This document shows positions 53,747 to 61,305 of a stretch of 64,000 nucleotides of DNA, piece by piece. The position numbers were made by a program, and so were the translations under genes. The notes under the pieces are model-generated. The model saw only the letters and a list, made by a program, of their open reading frames with translations, did no database searches and had not been told where the DNA came from. The DNA is from Saccharothrix carnea. GTDB taxonomy: Bacteria > Actinomycetota > Actinomycetes > Mycobacteriales > Pseudonocardiaceae. The stretch's first letter is position 1; each line of letters begins with the position of its first letter. The DNA is taken from assembly GCF_003014735.1 (NCBI RefSeq), contig NZ_PYAX01000013.1:150147-214146 (forward strand), in the 5' to 3' direction.

Positions 53747-54313
53747 TCAGGCGAGCTGGGTGATGGTGATGGCGGCGGGGCCGCTGGTGGAGGTGACGCC
53801 TTCGGGGGTCAGGCACTGCGTCGGCGTGGCGTTGACCAGCGCGGCGGTCATGACGACGGCGGCGCCGGTGAACCTGCCCGCGGTCACCGTGCCCTGGTAG
53901 ACCACGACGACCTCGTTGCCGGGGCGCAGCACCACGAGTCCGACCGCGGCCACGGTGGTGGTCTCGCCGGTGTTCCAGGTGATCGTGACCGTGATGGAGA
54001 CGCCCCCGGCCAGGCACGACACCAGGCCGTTCGCGACGATCCCGTACCCGCCGGAGGTGATCGTCGGCGATCCGGTGGACACGCACGAGCCGTAGTCCGC
54101 GCTCGAGGTGATCGTGACGGTGCGCGGCTGCGCCGTCACCCCGGGCTGGTAGGTGTTCGCACCGGTTCCCGCGCAGGACAGCAACTCGATATCCGCGGCC
54201 TGGGCCGCAGGTGCGGTGGCCGCCGCCCCGACCGCCACCAGCACCGCGACGGCGGCTCCGGCAACGGATCGCCGTACACAGGACAACGCTTTCCCGATTC
54301 CACCCGCAGCCAT
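53747..54313 (-). CDS. Secreted four-cysteine protein, divergent paralog
   Basis: A 188-residue secreted protein with a signal peptide ending near AAQAAD (about residue 39). It shares the pattern of the four proteins at 20.7-27.5 kb: four cysteines (LLSCAGT, YGSCVST, VSCLAGG, TQCLTP), the TITWNTGETTTV segment, YQGTVTAGRFTGAAVV and a hydrophobic C-terminus ITITQLA. Sequence identity is lower, so this is an older branch. ATG 54313 is used; the upstream frame is not protein-like. It is divergent from the beta-helix gene. Confidence 0.75.
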   Translation of the reverse strand: MAAGGIGKALSCVRRSVAGAAVAVLVAVGAAATAPAAQAADIELLSCAGTGANTYQPGVTAQPRTVTITSSADYGSCVSTGSPTITSGGYGIVANGLVSCLAGGVSITVTITWNTGETTTVAAVGLVVLRPGNEVVVVYQGTVTAGRFTGAAVVMTAALVNATPTQCLTPEGVTSTSGPAAITITQLA

Positions 54314-54643
54314 CGAACACTCCCTCGACCCGTGAAAGCGAACGAATGGCCACTGTAACCTCATGGCGATACGTCGCGTGGGTGAAAGTGCACGACACTT
54401 TCTGTGGGTGTTTGGAGCGGTGGAACCGCAAATTTCGTTCTCGGGTGGACGTCGTATCGCCCTCATGTCTCAACGGGTCGGCAGACCCTCTTGGAGGAGG
54501 CGTTCCCGATGCGTGACGCCTCGGGAGCGACTGCGGCAGCATAGGGTCTGATGTTGGTCGGAAGAGTCGAGCGCGTACGGCCATTCGGGCGACTTTGATG
54601 TCGATCAATCGGTCGAGGGTGTAGGTTGAGGTTGTTACCCCGG
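54314..54643. other. Intergenic region between divergent secreted-protein genes
   Basis: No coding frame. It should contain the promoter for the minus-strand gene at 54313 and at least part of the control region for the gene at 54828. A hairpin follows at 54644. Confidence 0.4.
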
Positions 54644-54704
54644 ACCTCGGTGACGTGATACCTCCGTGTTGATCACGAAGGTGGATCGCCCACCGAGGTT
54701 TTTT
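54644..54704 (+). terminator. Hairpin with T-run, terminator or attenuator
   Basis: ACCTCGGTG at 54644-54652 pairs with CACCGAGGT at 54691-54699 and is followed immediately by six Ts. The 38-nt loop can form inner pairs. It lies 124 bp before the beta-helix gene and has no gene ending before it on this strand, so it may attenuate that gene's transcript. Confidence 0.55.
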
Positions 54705-54827
54705 GGTGGGAATGAACGGCGTCAATCCGCTCGAATCGTGCCGGCTCCTGCGCACGCCTTTCGCATCTTTTCGGCACTGGCACGTCGCGCAGGTCGCCCC
54801 CATCCTGTTCCAGGAAATGAATTCCTC

Positions 54828-55697
54828 ATGCGCCGCATCCGCACGATCGTCCAAGCACTGTTCGGCGCCACCGTCGTCACCGGAGGTCTGTTCACCCTCA
54901 CTCCGGCGGCTCAGGCCATCACCATCCCGGTGGCGTGCAGCGAGACCGCCCTGGTCGCTGCGGTGAACCTGGCCAATTCCACCCCGACCTCGGACACCCT
55001 CGTTCTGTCGGGCGGCTGCACCTACGGCATGACCACCGCCCACGGTGGGACGTCGAACGCGTTACCGGTGATCACCACGCCCATCGAGATGATCGGCCCG
55101 GCCACCGTCACCAACGCCTCCCCGTTGGGCGTGGGGCTGTTCCGGATCGCCGAGGTCGGCCCGACCGGGAGGCTGACGCTCAGCACCGGGGTGGCGTTCA
55201 CCCGCGGCAACGTGCTCGGTCACGGCGGCGGCATCCTCAACCGCGGCGCGGTCACGCTCACCGGCAGCACCCTGACCGGCAACACCGCTTCGGGCAACGG
55301 CGGTGGTCTGGCCAACGCCGACACCCCGTCCGGCACCGCGCCCGCGGCGACGTTCACCAACAGCCCGGTGTCGGGCAACACGACCCTGCTCGGCGACGGC
55401 GGCGGCATCTACAACGGCCTGCGCGGCACGTTGACGGTCTCCGGAGTGTCCGGCAGCCCGCTGTTCGTCACCGGCAACAGCGCCGGCCGGGGCGGCGGCA
55501 TCTCCACGATCGCCTCCACCGCCACGACCCTCACCCAGACCGCCGTGACCGACAACCACGCGCTCGCGGGCCTGGGCAACTCCGGCGGCGTCTACCGCCA
55601 GGGCGGAACCATGACGACCAACAACGCACCCATCACCGCCAACACGGCCAACAACTGCGTCGGCAGCGTTCCCGCGGTCCCCAACTGCACCGGCTGA
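54828..55697 (+). CDS. Secreted right-handed beta-helix protein
   Basis: A 289-residue exported protein. The signal peptide (VQALFGATVVTGGLFTLTP, cleavage near AAQA) is followed by a CSETALVAAVNLAN segment typical of the N-cap of actinobacterial pectate-lyase-like proteins. Repeated Gly-Gly-Gly-Ile and Asn-rich turns (GHGGGILNRGAVTLTGSTLT, GDGGGIYNG, GRGGGISTIAS) spaced about 20-30 residues apart indicate beta-helix coils. No catalytic residues of a lyase are evident. CAGGAA lies 11 nt before ATG 54828. The downstream 38-residue peptide gene probably shares its transcript. Confidence 0.75.
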   Translation: MRRIRTIVQALFGATVVTGGLFTLTPAAQAITIPVACSETALVAAVNLANSTPTSDTLVLSGGCTYGMTTAHGGTSNALPVITTPIEMIGPATVTNASPLGVGLFRIAEVGPTGRLTLSTGVAFTRGNVLGHGGGILNRGAVTLTGSTLTGNTASGNGGGLANADTPSGTAPAATFTNSPVSGNTTLLGDGGGIYNGLRGTLTVSGVSGSPLFVTGNSAGRGGGISTIASTATTLTQTAVTDNHALAGLGNSGGVYRQGGTMTTNNAPITANTANNCVGSVPAVPNCTG

Positions 55698-55763
55698 CCG
55701 CTCCCCGGTGACCACACCGGACGCTCTGTCCATCAGATCCACCAACACAAGGAGCACGGCATC

Positions 55764-55880
55764 ATGGGAATCGTCATCGTCGGCGGCTTGATCGACTCCG
55801 TCATCGGCATCGTCAACGGCACCGCGGCCGGCATCCTCGGCGCCGCAGGCGCCGTCCTCTTCCCCCTGCTCGGCCTCTGA
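55764..55880 (+). CDS. 38-residue hydrophobic peptide
   Basis: AAGGAG at 55749-55754 lies 9 nt before ATG 55764. The ORF encodes 38 residues starting MGIVIVGGLIDSVIGIVNGT and ending with FPLLGL before TGA. The product is almost entirely hydrophobic with one Asp and no basic residue, and could span or insert in a membrane. It has no cysteine. A perfect 19-bp hairpin follows 12 nt after the stop. Strong signals at both ends support it as a real small gene; I know no family for it. Confidence 0.65.
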   Translation: MGIVIVGGLIDSVIGIVNGTAAGILGAAGAVLFPLLGL

Positions 55881-55891
55881 CACCGCAACCC

Positions 55892-55940
55892 GATCGACGC
55901 GACCCCCGCCAGGTGACAACCGGCGGGGGTCGCGTCGATC
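55892..55940 (+). terminator. Perfect 19-bp stem terminator
   Basis: GATCGACGCGACCCCCGCC at 55892-55910 is exactly complementary to 55922-55940 across an 11-nt loop. There is no T-tract, as is common for terminators in high-G+C actinomycetes. It ends the beta-helix/38-residue peptide unit and may also serve the minus-strand gene ending at 56143. Confidence 0.75.
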
Positions 55941-56142
55941 AATCAGCTCTTCCGGGCGGTGTCGTGTGGTCGCGGCCCTACGCGTCCTGCGGGATCCGTC
56001 TCGCAGCTCGTCGACGGCGGCGGGCCGTTCGTGACCTGATGAGGGAAGCAAGGAGCATCCATCCCGTGAGCCGGTTCCCGAGATCGGTGGCGTGTCGTTC
56101 CGCTGCCCACTCCGCCGCTCCGTCGAACGCCCGCCGTGCGGG

Positions 56143-56661
56143 TCAGGCGATGGGGTAGGTGGAGATGTCACCGCAGGTGATTGGGCCTGGTTCGGGGATG
56201 GGGGTGATGGTGGTGTGGCAGACCTGGACGGTGACGCGGTCGATGGGCACCGGGACCGGGGTCGGGACGAGCGGCACGGTGAGCGTGAACTCGAACTTGG
56301 TCGCGCTGGTGGTGCCCTGGCGTTCGGTGTCGACGACGGTGCGGCCGTTGTAGGCGGTGAACACGGCCACCGCGACGGTGTTGGCGGGCGGTGCGCACGG
56401 GGTGATGTTGCGCAGCGCCACCTCACCGGTGACCTTGACCGCGGTCACGGGGTTGGGCGGCGGGACCGGCAGAGTGTTGCGCCAGGCCAACTGGCCGGCG
56501 GTGTAGCTGCTGAGGCAACGGTCGGTGTGCTCGGCCTTGAACGCCACCGACGCCGCGGTGGGATCGGCGCTCGCGCCGCCGGTGAGGGCGAGGGTGGTCG
56601 CGGCGGCCGCGACCACCACGGCGGCGGCACGACCGATCCTGGGTAACAGAGGTGAGGTCAT
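56143..56661 (-). CDS. Secreted protein of unknown function
   Basis: A 172-residue exported protein with an Ala-rich signal peptide (RAAAVVVAAAATTLALTGG, cleavage near ASAD). The mature region has cysteines at DRCLSSY, TPCAPP, VQVCHTT and ITCGDI, again four, and a beta-rich body with Pro-rich strands (VPLVPTPVPVPIDRV). It may be a distant relative of the four-Cys secreted family, but the signature WNTGQTS motif is absent, so I keep it separate. ATG 56661 is used. Confidence 0.65.
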   Translation of the reverse strand: MTSPLLPRIGRAAAVVVAAAATTLALTGGASADPTAASVAFKAEHTDRCLSSYTAGQLAWRNTLPVPPPNPVTAVKVTGEVALRNITPCAPPANTVAVAVFTAYNGRTVVDTERQGTTSATKFEFTLTVPLVPTPVPVPIDRVTVQVCHTTITPIPEPGPITCGDISTYPIA

Positions 56662-57014
56662 TCGAGCAGACTCCCTTGTCCTCGCTTCGAATATTCCTGG
56701 TGAGCGCTGCAACTATTCCCGCAGAACCCTGGGTCTGGCACCAAGACCGGACACGGGGACAGGGCCAGTGGGTCGTAGGTGACGGCAGGTCCGCGACGCC
56801 CCACGCGTCGGCCGTCGATCGCCCATCACAGAGAACTCATCGCACTCCACTGCCGAAGCCTGTGCGCGGGCGGGTACCGCCTGCGGACGCGGGTCGGGTG
56901 CAGGGACTGAGTTGAGGGAGTTGACGCGGCGCCAGCGGGCGCGGGACTACCGGCACGGTGGGGCAGGCCTGCGGGACGAGGCAGTGGCGACGTTGCCGGT
57001 GGCGACGGCCTCGT
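56662..57014. other. Intergenic region without a supported gene
   Basis: About 350 bp. It should hold the promoter for the gene at 56661. No coding frame or repeat is convincing. Confidence 0.4.
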
Positions 57015-57062
57015 CACGAGGGGCCGGTGTTCCTGGTTGTGCCAGGTGCACCGGCCCTCGTG
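57015..57062 (-). terminator. Strong hairpin downstream of the gene at 57096
   Basis: CACGAGGGGCCGGTG at 57015-57029 pairs with CACCGGCCCTCGTG at 57049-57062 with one bulged base; the loop contains a second small pairing (CCTGG/CCAGG). It lies 34 bp beyond the stop of the minus-strand gene at 57096. Confidence 0.65.
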
Positions 57063-57095
57063 GCGTGATCGGTGGCCCGGTTCGGGCCCGATCGG

Positions 57096-57590
57096 CTAGC
57101 GGACGGCTTCGAACACGGCGGTCCAGGTGGTGTGGAAGGTCATGGCCTGGCAGCGGATGTCGGTGTCGGCCTTGAGCTTCACCGCGTCGGTCAGCTTGAA
57201 CGGGTAGTTCGCCTCGCTCACCGCCAGCGTGGGGAACAGGGGGTCGGCGCCGGCGGTGGACAGTTCGACCTGGCCCTGGCAGTAGGCGGTGTCGACGCTG
57301 TTGCCGATCGTGTCGATGACGACCTCGCCCGCGGTGACGGAGGTCAGTCTGGCCTTCACGTTGCTGTTGGGGTTGGTGAGGGTGAGGGTGACGTAGGCGT
57401 TCTCGCCGGGTAGCAGGACGCCGGTCTGGGCGCCGGTGACGGTGACGGAGGTGAAGGCCTCGGTCGAACCGGCGACCGGGCCGGCGGTGCTGCTCTGGGC
57501 GAACGTGGCGACCGCGAACCCGGTGACGCCCATCAACGTGCCGACGGCGGCGAGGACGATCACGGGCTTGATCTTCGAGGTGATGCGCAT
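57096..57590 (-). CDS. Secreted or membrane-anchored beta-sandwich-like protein
   Basis: A 164-residue protein with an N-terminal hydrophobic segment (KPVIVLAAVGTLMGVTGFAV) that could be a signal peptide or uncleaved anchor. The mature part has LLPGENAYVTLTLTNPNSNV near residue 60, a pattern common in surface-protein Ig-like strands, and two cysteines (AYCQGQ, IRCQAM) probably in a disulfide. AGGAGA precedes ATG 57590. A Pro/Thr-rich exported protein gene lies upstream in the same orientation. No function is recognised. Confidence 0.65.
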   Translation of the reverse strand: MRITSKIKPVIVLAAVGTLMGVTGFAVATFAQSSTAGPVAGSTEAFTSVTVTGAQTGVLLPGENAYVTLTLTNPNSNVKARLTSVTAGEVVIDTIGNSVDTAYCQGQVELSTAGADPLFPTLAVSEANYPFKLTDAVKLKADTDIRCQAMTFHTTWTAVFEAVR

Positions 57591-57681
57591 GGTGCTTCTC
57601 CTGACATCGGGTGGGATCACGCGGTGGGGACACCGCGAGGTGAAGGGGTGGTGCGCCGGACGGTGCGGTGACCCGCGGTCG

Positions 57682-58116
57682 TCAGGGCTGTGTTGTCGGT
57701 ACCGGTCCGCTCTGGCTGGTCGGTTCGGGGACGGGTGGGGTGTCGACCACCGAGGACGTGGTGGGGCTTGTCGCGGGTGCGGTCGTGGTGGTGGGGATCG
57801 GCTGCTCCGGCGTCGGCGTGGGTTGTGCCGTCGTCGGGTGGGCGGTTGTCGCCGGTACCGCCGCGGAGGCCCCGTCAGGTGCCCATTGACCGGTCGCGCC
57901 GTCGACCGACACCATCACGGTCGAGGTCAGCGGGACCGCGGCGTTCGCCGCGCCGGTGACGAACTCCGCGCCGACGAGATGGATGGCGACCACCGCGGCG
58001 ACGGCGGTGATTCGCCGGGCGGCGCGCGAGCGGTCGGATTTCTTGGGGTTCCGGTTCTCGGGATATTCCGTCGTTCCGTGATCGGGCACGGTGGACTCGC
58101 AATTTTTTACCCGCAC
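57682..58116 (-). CDS. Exported Pro/Thr-rich protein
   Basis: A 144-residue protein with a long basic N-region, a hydrophobic segment (RRITAVAAVVAIHLVGAEFV) and then about 85 residues rich in Pro, Thr and Ser (TTAHPTTAQPTPTPEQPIPT). Such tails are typical of extended, often glycosylated cell-wall-spanning regions. The start is GTG 58116. It precedes the Ig-like protein gene by 91 nt and may be co-expressed with it. No family recognised. Confidence 0.55.
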   Translation of the reverse strand: MRVKNCESTVPDHGTTEYPENRNPKKSDRSRAARRITAVAAVVAIHLVGAEFVTGAANAAVPLTSTVMVSVDGATGQWAPDGASAAVPATTAHPTTAQPTPTPEQPIPTTTTAPATSPTTSSVVDTPPVPEPTSQSGPVPTTQP

Positions 58117-58837
58117 TGCGGCCTGGTTGCCGGGAATTTCCGGGGTTCGGTCCGCGATCCGCCAGGGGCTCGGTGATCCACCGAGCGGAGGACCGGCGGT
58201 GCGAGGTCTTCACTGACTATTTCGCACCCGGCCGGGGAAACGTTACTCCGGGCGGTCGCCAGTTTTGGTCCGGACGGTCGCGGGGGTAATTCCAAGATCG
58301 CGTATGAATAACTGGCGGAAGACTGCACCCGACTGGATCGGAACGAACTGGCCTGACGTCGTCGAAGTCGCATGTCGCAACGGCCCTCGCGGGATGTCGC
58401 TACGGCGACCGGGCTCTCGGCGGACGTCGGGGTTCTGCGGTTGCAGGGGGTTACGACTGTGAGATCCGCTCCGGTCCGGATCCGAATGCGTCGTCGGAGC
58501 TGGGTTCGGCGTTCCCGTCCAATTTCGGCACGTAGCGATATTCTAAATGAAATAGGAATCTGCTCGATGGTCAAGCTACCTGCAGTAGAGTCGAACCCTC
58601 GAAGCGGCGAATTTCCTCGCATCGGGGGCTGAACGCGTCGCATTGGAGTGGTCGGCCACGGCACATCTTCCGGCGCGCCGCGAGACAGTGAAGAATAGAC
58701 CACGAAGGGTGCCGTCCGATTCGGCGTTCTCGTAGCAGTAGGCAGCGTCGACCATGTGACTCCGGACCCCGGTCATTCGGATTACCCTTGCGGGTCCGCG
58801 GCATCGGCTCGGACCCACCCACGGGTGGAGAGTGATC
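58117..58837. other. Long divergent intergenic region
   Basis: About 720 bp between two divergent secreted-protein genes. Several lower-G+C patches (58080-58140, 58500-58570, 58690-58740) fit promoters in both directions. The remaining open frames are Arg/Ser-rich and unsupported. Confidence 0.45.
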
Positions 58838-60154
58838 ATGAATTCAACAGCACGCGCACGTACGGCCCGTCGTTTGGGTCGGGCTCTGGTCGGTCTGGGC
58901 ACGGTGGCCGGGTTCGCCTTGGTGGCGCCGGGCACGGCCCTGGCGATTCCGCCGGGGTGCACGCAGACGGGCAGCAACTTCGTCTGCACCGCCGGTATCC
59001 CGGCCGGCCAGGTCCTCGACGGCACCTCGGCCAACAACATCATCACCATCACCGGCGGCCCGGTCAACGGCACCGTCAACGGGCTCGGCGGCAACGACAC
59101 GATCACCGTCACCGGTGTCGCGGGCGTCTCGGGCCCGAACGGGGCTCCCGGTGCGAACGGCACCGCGGGCACCCCGGCCGGCACCGCCGGCGGCAACGGC
59201 GGCGTCGGAACAGGCGGCGGTGTCGCCGTCGGCGGCACCGGGATCATCGACGGCGGGCTGGGTACCGACAGCATCACCGTCACCGGCGGTGCGGGCGGCA
59301 ACGGCGGTAACGGCGGGGCCGGCGGCACCGGGCTGGGCAGCGGTGCCGGAGGCGCCGGTGGCAACGGTGGTGTCGGTGGTGTCGGCGGGGCGGGCAACGC
59401 CGGACTGATCCACGGTGGCGCGGGCAACGACACCGTCAACACGACCGGTGGCAAGGGCGGCAACGGTGGTCTCGGCGCGCTCGGCGGCAACGGCGGCCTC
59501 ACCGCGGGTGGTGCGGGTGCCGGTGGCATCGGCGGCGCGGCCGGTGTCGGTGGCGTCGGCAACTCCGGCACGGTCAACGGCGGCACCGCGGACGCCGGTC
59601 TCGACACCGTCACCGCTACCGGCGGTGCGGGCGGTTCCGGTGCCGCGGGCGGTGTCGGCGGTTGCGGCAGCGGCGGCGGCGCGGGTGGCGTCGGCGGCGC
59701 AGGCGGCGCGGGCGGTATCGGCAACTCCGGCACGATCAACGGCGGTGCTGGTGTCGACACCCTCAAGGCCAACGGCGGTTCCGGTGGTGCGGGTGGTGTC
59801 GGTGGCAAGGGCGGCAACGGCATCAGCGCCACCCAGCCCGGCGGCGCCGGCGGTGTCGGCGGAGCGGGTGGCTCAGGGGGCGTGGGCAACTCCGGAGCCG
59901 TCAACGGCGACCTGGGTGCCGATGTCATCACAGTCACCGGTGGCAACGGTGGCAACGGCGGTGCGGGCGGCAACGGCGGCACCGGGTGCAACGGTCCCGG
60001 CGGTGCCGGCGGACTCGGCGGCGCCGCGGGCGCGGGCGGTCTGGGCAACACCGGCACCGTCGAAGCCGGCACCACCGTGGTCAACGGCAACAGCGGCTCC
60101 GTCGGCCCCAACGGCGTTGCGGGCGTGAACAACGGCGGCGTCTGCTCCTGCTGA
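58838..60154 (+). CDS. Secreted glycine-rich repeat protein (PGRS/RTX-like)
   Basis: A 438-residue exported protein. The signal peptide ends near TALAIP. After a Cys-containing N-terminal segment (GCTQTGSNFVCTAG) the protein is mostly Gly-Gly-Xaa repeats arranged in about six large units, each combining an RTX-like phrase (GLGTDSITVTGGAGGNGG, GAGNDTVNTTGGKGGNGG, LGADVITVTGGNGGNGG) with GVGNSGTVNGG or similar. It ends in GGVCSC. The D-T-[IV]-T-V phrases may bind calcium as in RTX proteins, while the Gly-rich parts recall mycobacterial PGRS. GGAG at 58827-58830 is 7 nt from ATG 58838, chosen over GTG 58832. A strong terminator follows. Confidence 0.78.
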   Translation: MNSTARARTARRLGRALVGLGTVAGFALVAPGTALAIPPGCTQTGSNFVCTAGIPAGQVLDGTSANNIITITGGPVNGTVNGLGGNDTITVTGVAGVSGPNGAPGANGTAGTPAGTAGGNGGVGTGGGVAVGGTGIIDGGLGTDSITVTGGAGGNGGNGGAGGTGLGSGAGGAGGNGGVGGVGGAGNAGLIHGGAGNDTVNTTGGKGGNGGLGALGGNGGLTAGGAGAGGIGGAAGVGGVGNSGTVNGGTADAGLDTVTATGGAGGSGAAGGVGGCGSGGGAGGVGGAGGAGGIGNSGTINGGAGVDTLKANGGSGGAGGVGGKGGNGISATQPGGAGGVGGAGGSGGVGNSGAVNGDLGADVITVTGGNGGNGGAGGNGGTGCNGPGGAGGLGGAAGAGGLGNTGTVEAGTTVVNGNSGSVGPNGVAGVNNGGVCSC

Positions 60155-60181
60155 CCGACAGCGGTGACACAGGACCACCAC

Positions 60182-60221
60182 GGCCCCGGGCTTGCGGCGA
60201 CACAGCCGCAAGCCCGGGGCC
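60182..60221 (+). terminator. Perfect 17-bp stem terminator
   Basis: GGCCCCGGGCTTGCGGC at 60182-60198 is fully complementary to 60205-60221 across a 6-nt loop, 27 bp after the stop of the Gly-rich protein gene. Confidence 0.8.
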
Positions 60222-60344
60222 TCGGCTCGCGACGCAGCGAAAGCACCGTGCCCGACAGCGAGGCTCCCTCAGCTGCGTCGTGAACTCGTGACCCGACGGG
60301 TCCCAGGGCGAGGTCACGATGACCGCCGGCACGCGCCCTCCGTT

Positions 60345-60688
60345 CCTGAACGGTGAGCTGGTCCTACGCGAACGGACAGCGGACCACCCAGCTGTGGGGC
60401 GGCACCCTTGTCAGCAGCGGCCCGGTGGTCACCGTCACGAACGCCGGCTGGAACGGCAGCCCCGCACCGGGCGCGTCGACCGCCCTGGCTTCACCGCGAG
60501 CCGGACACCTCCGTTGCCGAGACGACGTCCTCTACGGCGACACCCAGAACGACAACGCCAACTTCATCGGCCTGGTCATAGGCAACATCGACAACGTCAA
60601 CGGCGGGATCGGCACCGACACCGCCGCCGCCGGTCCGAGCCTCGACAACTGCACCAACGTCGAGAACGAGGCCAACTGCGAACTGTGA
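60345..60688 (+). pseudogene. Remnant combining a CBM2-like piece and an RTX-like end
   Basis: The frame starts within WSYANGQRTTQLWGGTLVSS and continues VVTVTNAGWNGSPAPGAST, which matches the second half of a family 2 cellulose-binding module. Then an unrelated stretch leads to DDVLYGDTQNDNANFIGLVI and CTNVENEANCEL, resembling the end of RTX-like secreted proteins. There is no start codon with a ribosome binding site or signal peptide, so two gene ends have been joined by deletion. Confidence 0.55.
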
Positions 60689-60719
60689 CGACAATCCACA
60701 CCGCGGCTACCGCTCGCCG

Positions 60720-61156
60720 CCGCAGTGTGTGGTCGGTGCCGTCAGCGCCTTGGACGCGGCAACACGCGAGAGCCGGGACTGCCCATCGGGGATTCTCCCT
60801 GGCGAGCCGCAGTACGAGCGTCTTGATCGCCGTCCGGGTCGGTGGCCGCCCGATGCGTCGCCGCGTGCTGTAGTCCCACTTGCGGGCCACGAGTCTGCGG
60901 TGCCAGGCGAGCAGGGTGCCCGGCATGACCGGGAAGACCTCCCGCCACCGTCGACGATCCACCAGCCCGGCGAGGCGGCGAACCAGAACCGGTCCGCGGG
61001 CTCGTAGCTGACCGGACCCGTCAGTTGCCGGCGAAGGACCGCGTTCTCGTGCCGCAGCACGAGCAGTTCGGCATCCTCGGCCGTCTCACTGCGGAGAAGC
61101 ACCGCCGGGACGGACACCAGCTTCCGGGTCACCTTGTACAGCAGGGACGCGATCAC
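60720..61156 (-). pseudogene. Transposase N-terminal fragment (IS481/IS3-like)
   Basis: From 61156 the minus strand reads MIASLLYKVTRKLVSVPAVL and AEDAELLVLRHENAVLRRQL, then shifts frame to FPVMPGTLLAWHRRLVARKW and IKTLVLRLARENPRWAV, the usual order of an integrase-type transposase N-terminus. The catalytic part is absent. It is a different insertion sequence from those at 15.4 and 51.7 kb. Confidence 0.7.
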
Positions 61157-61305
61157 CCGGCCATAGTCCCAACACCGTGACAGCCTCGCTCTACCAGCGA
61201 CGATGACTTTTCGAGCGGCACAGCATCGTGCGGCCGGTACACGGACGATTCATGTTGCGAGGGAAGTCGTCAAAATGATCATGTGTATGACGGATCTACA
61301 TGGGA

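Noticed and set aside
55062..56426. 454-codon minus-strand frame across the beta-helix gene and beyond
   Set aside because: It crosses the hairpin and antisense of two supported genes and has Arg/Ala/Gly-rich, non-family composition.
58576..60246. 556-codon minus-strand frame rich in Pro-Ala-Pro-Pro, opposite the Gly-rich protein
   Set aside because: It is the exact antisense of the Gly-rich repeats. The plus strand has the signal peptide, ribosome binding site and terminator.
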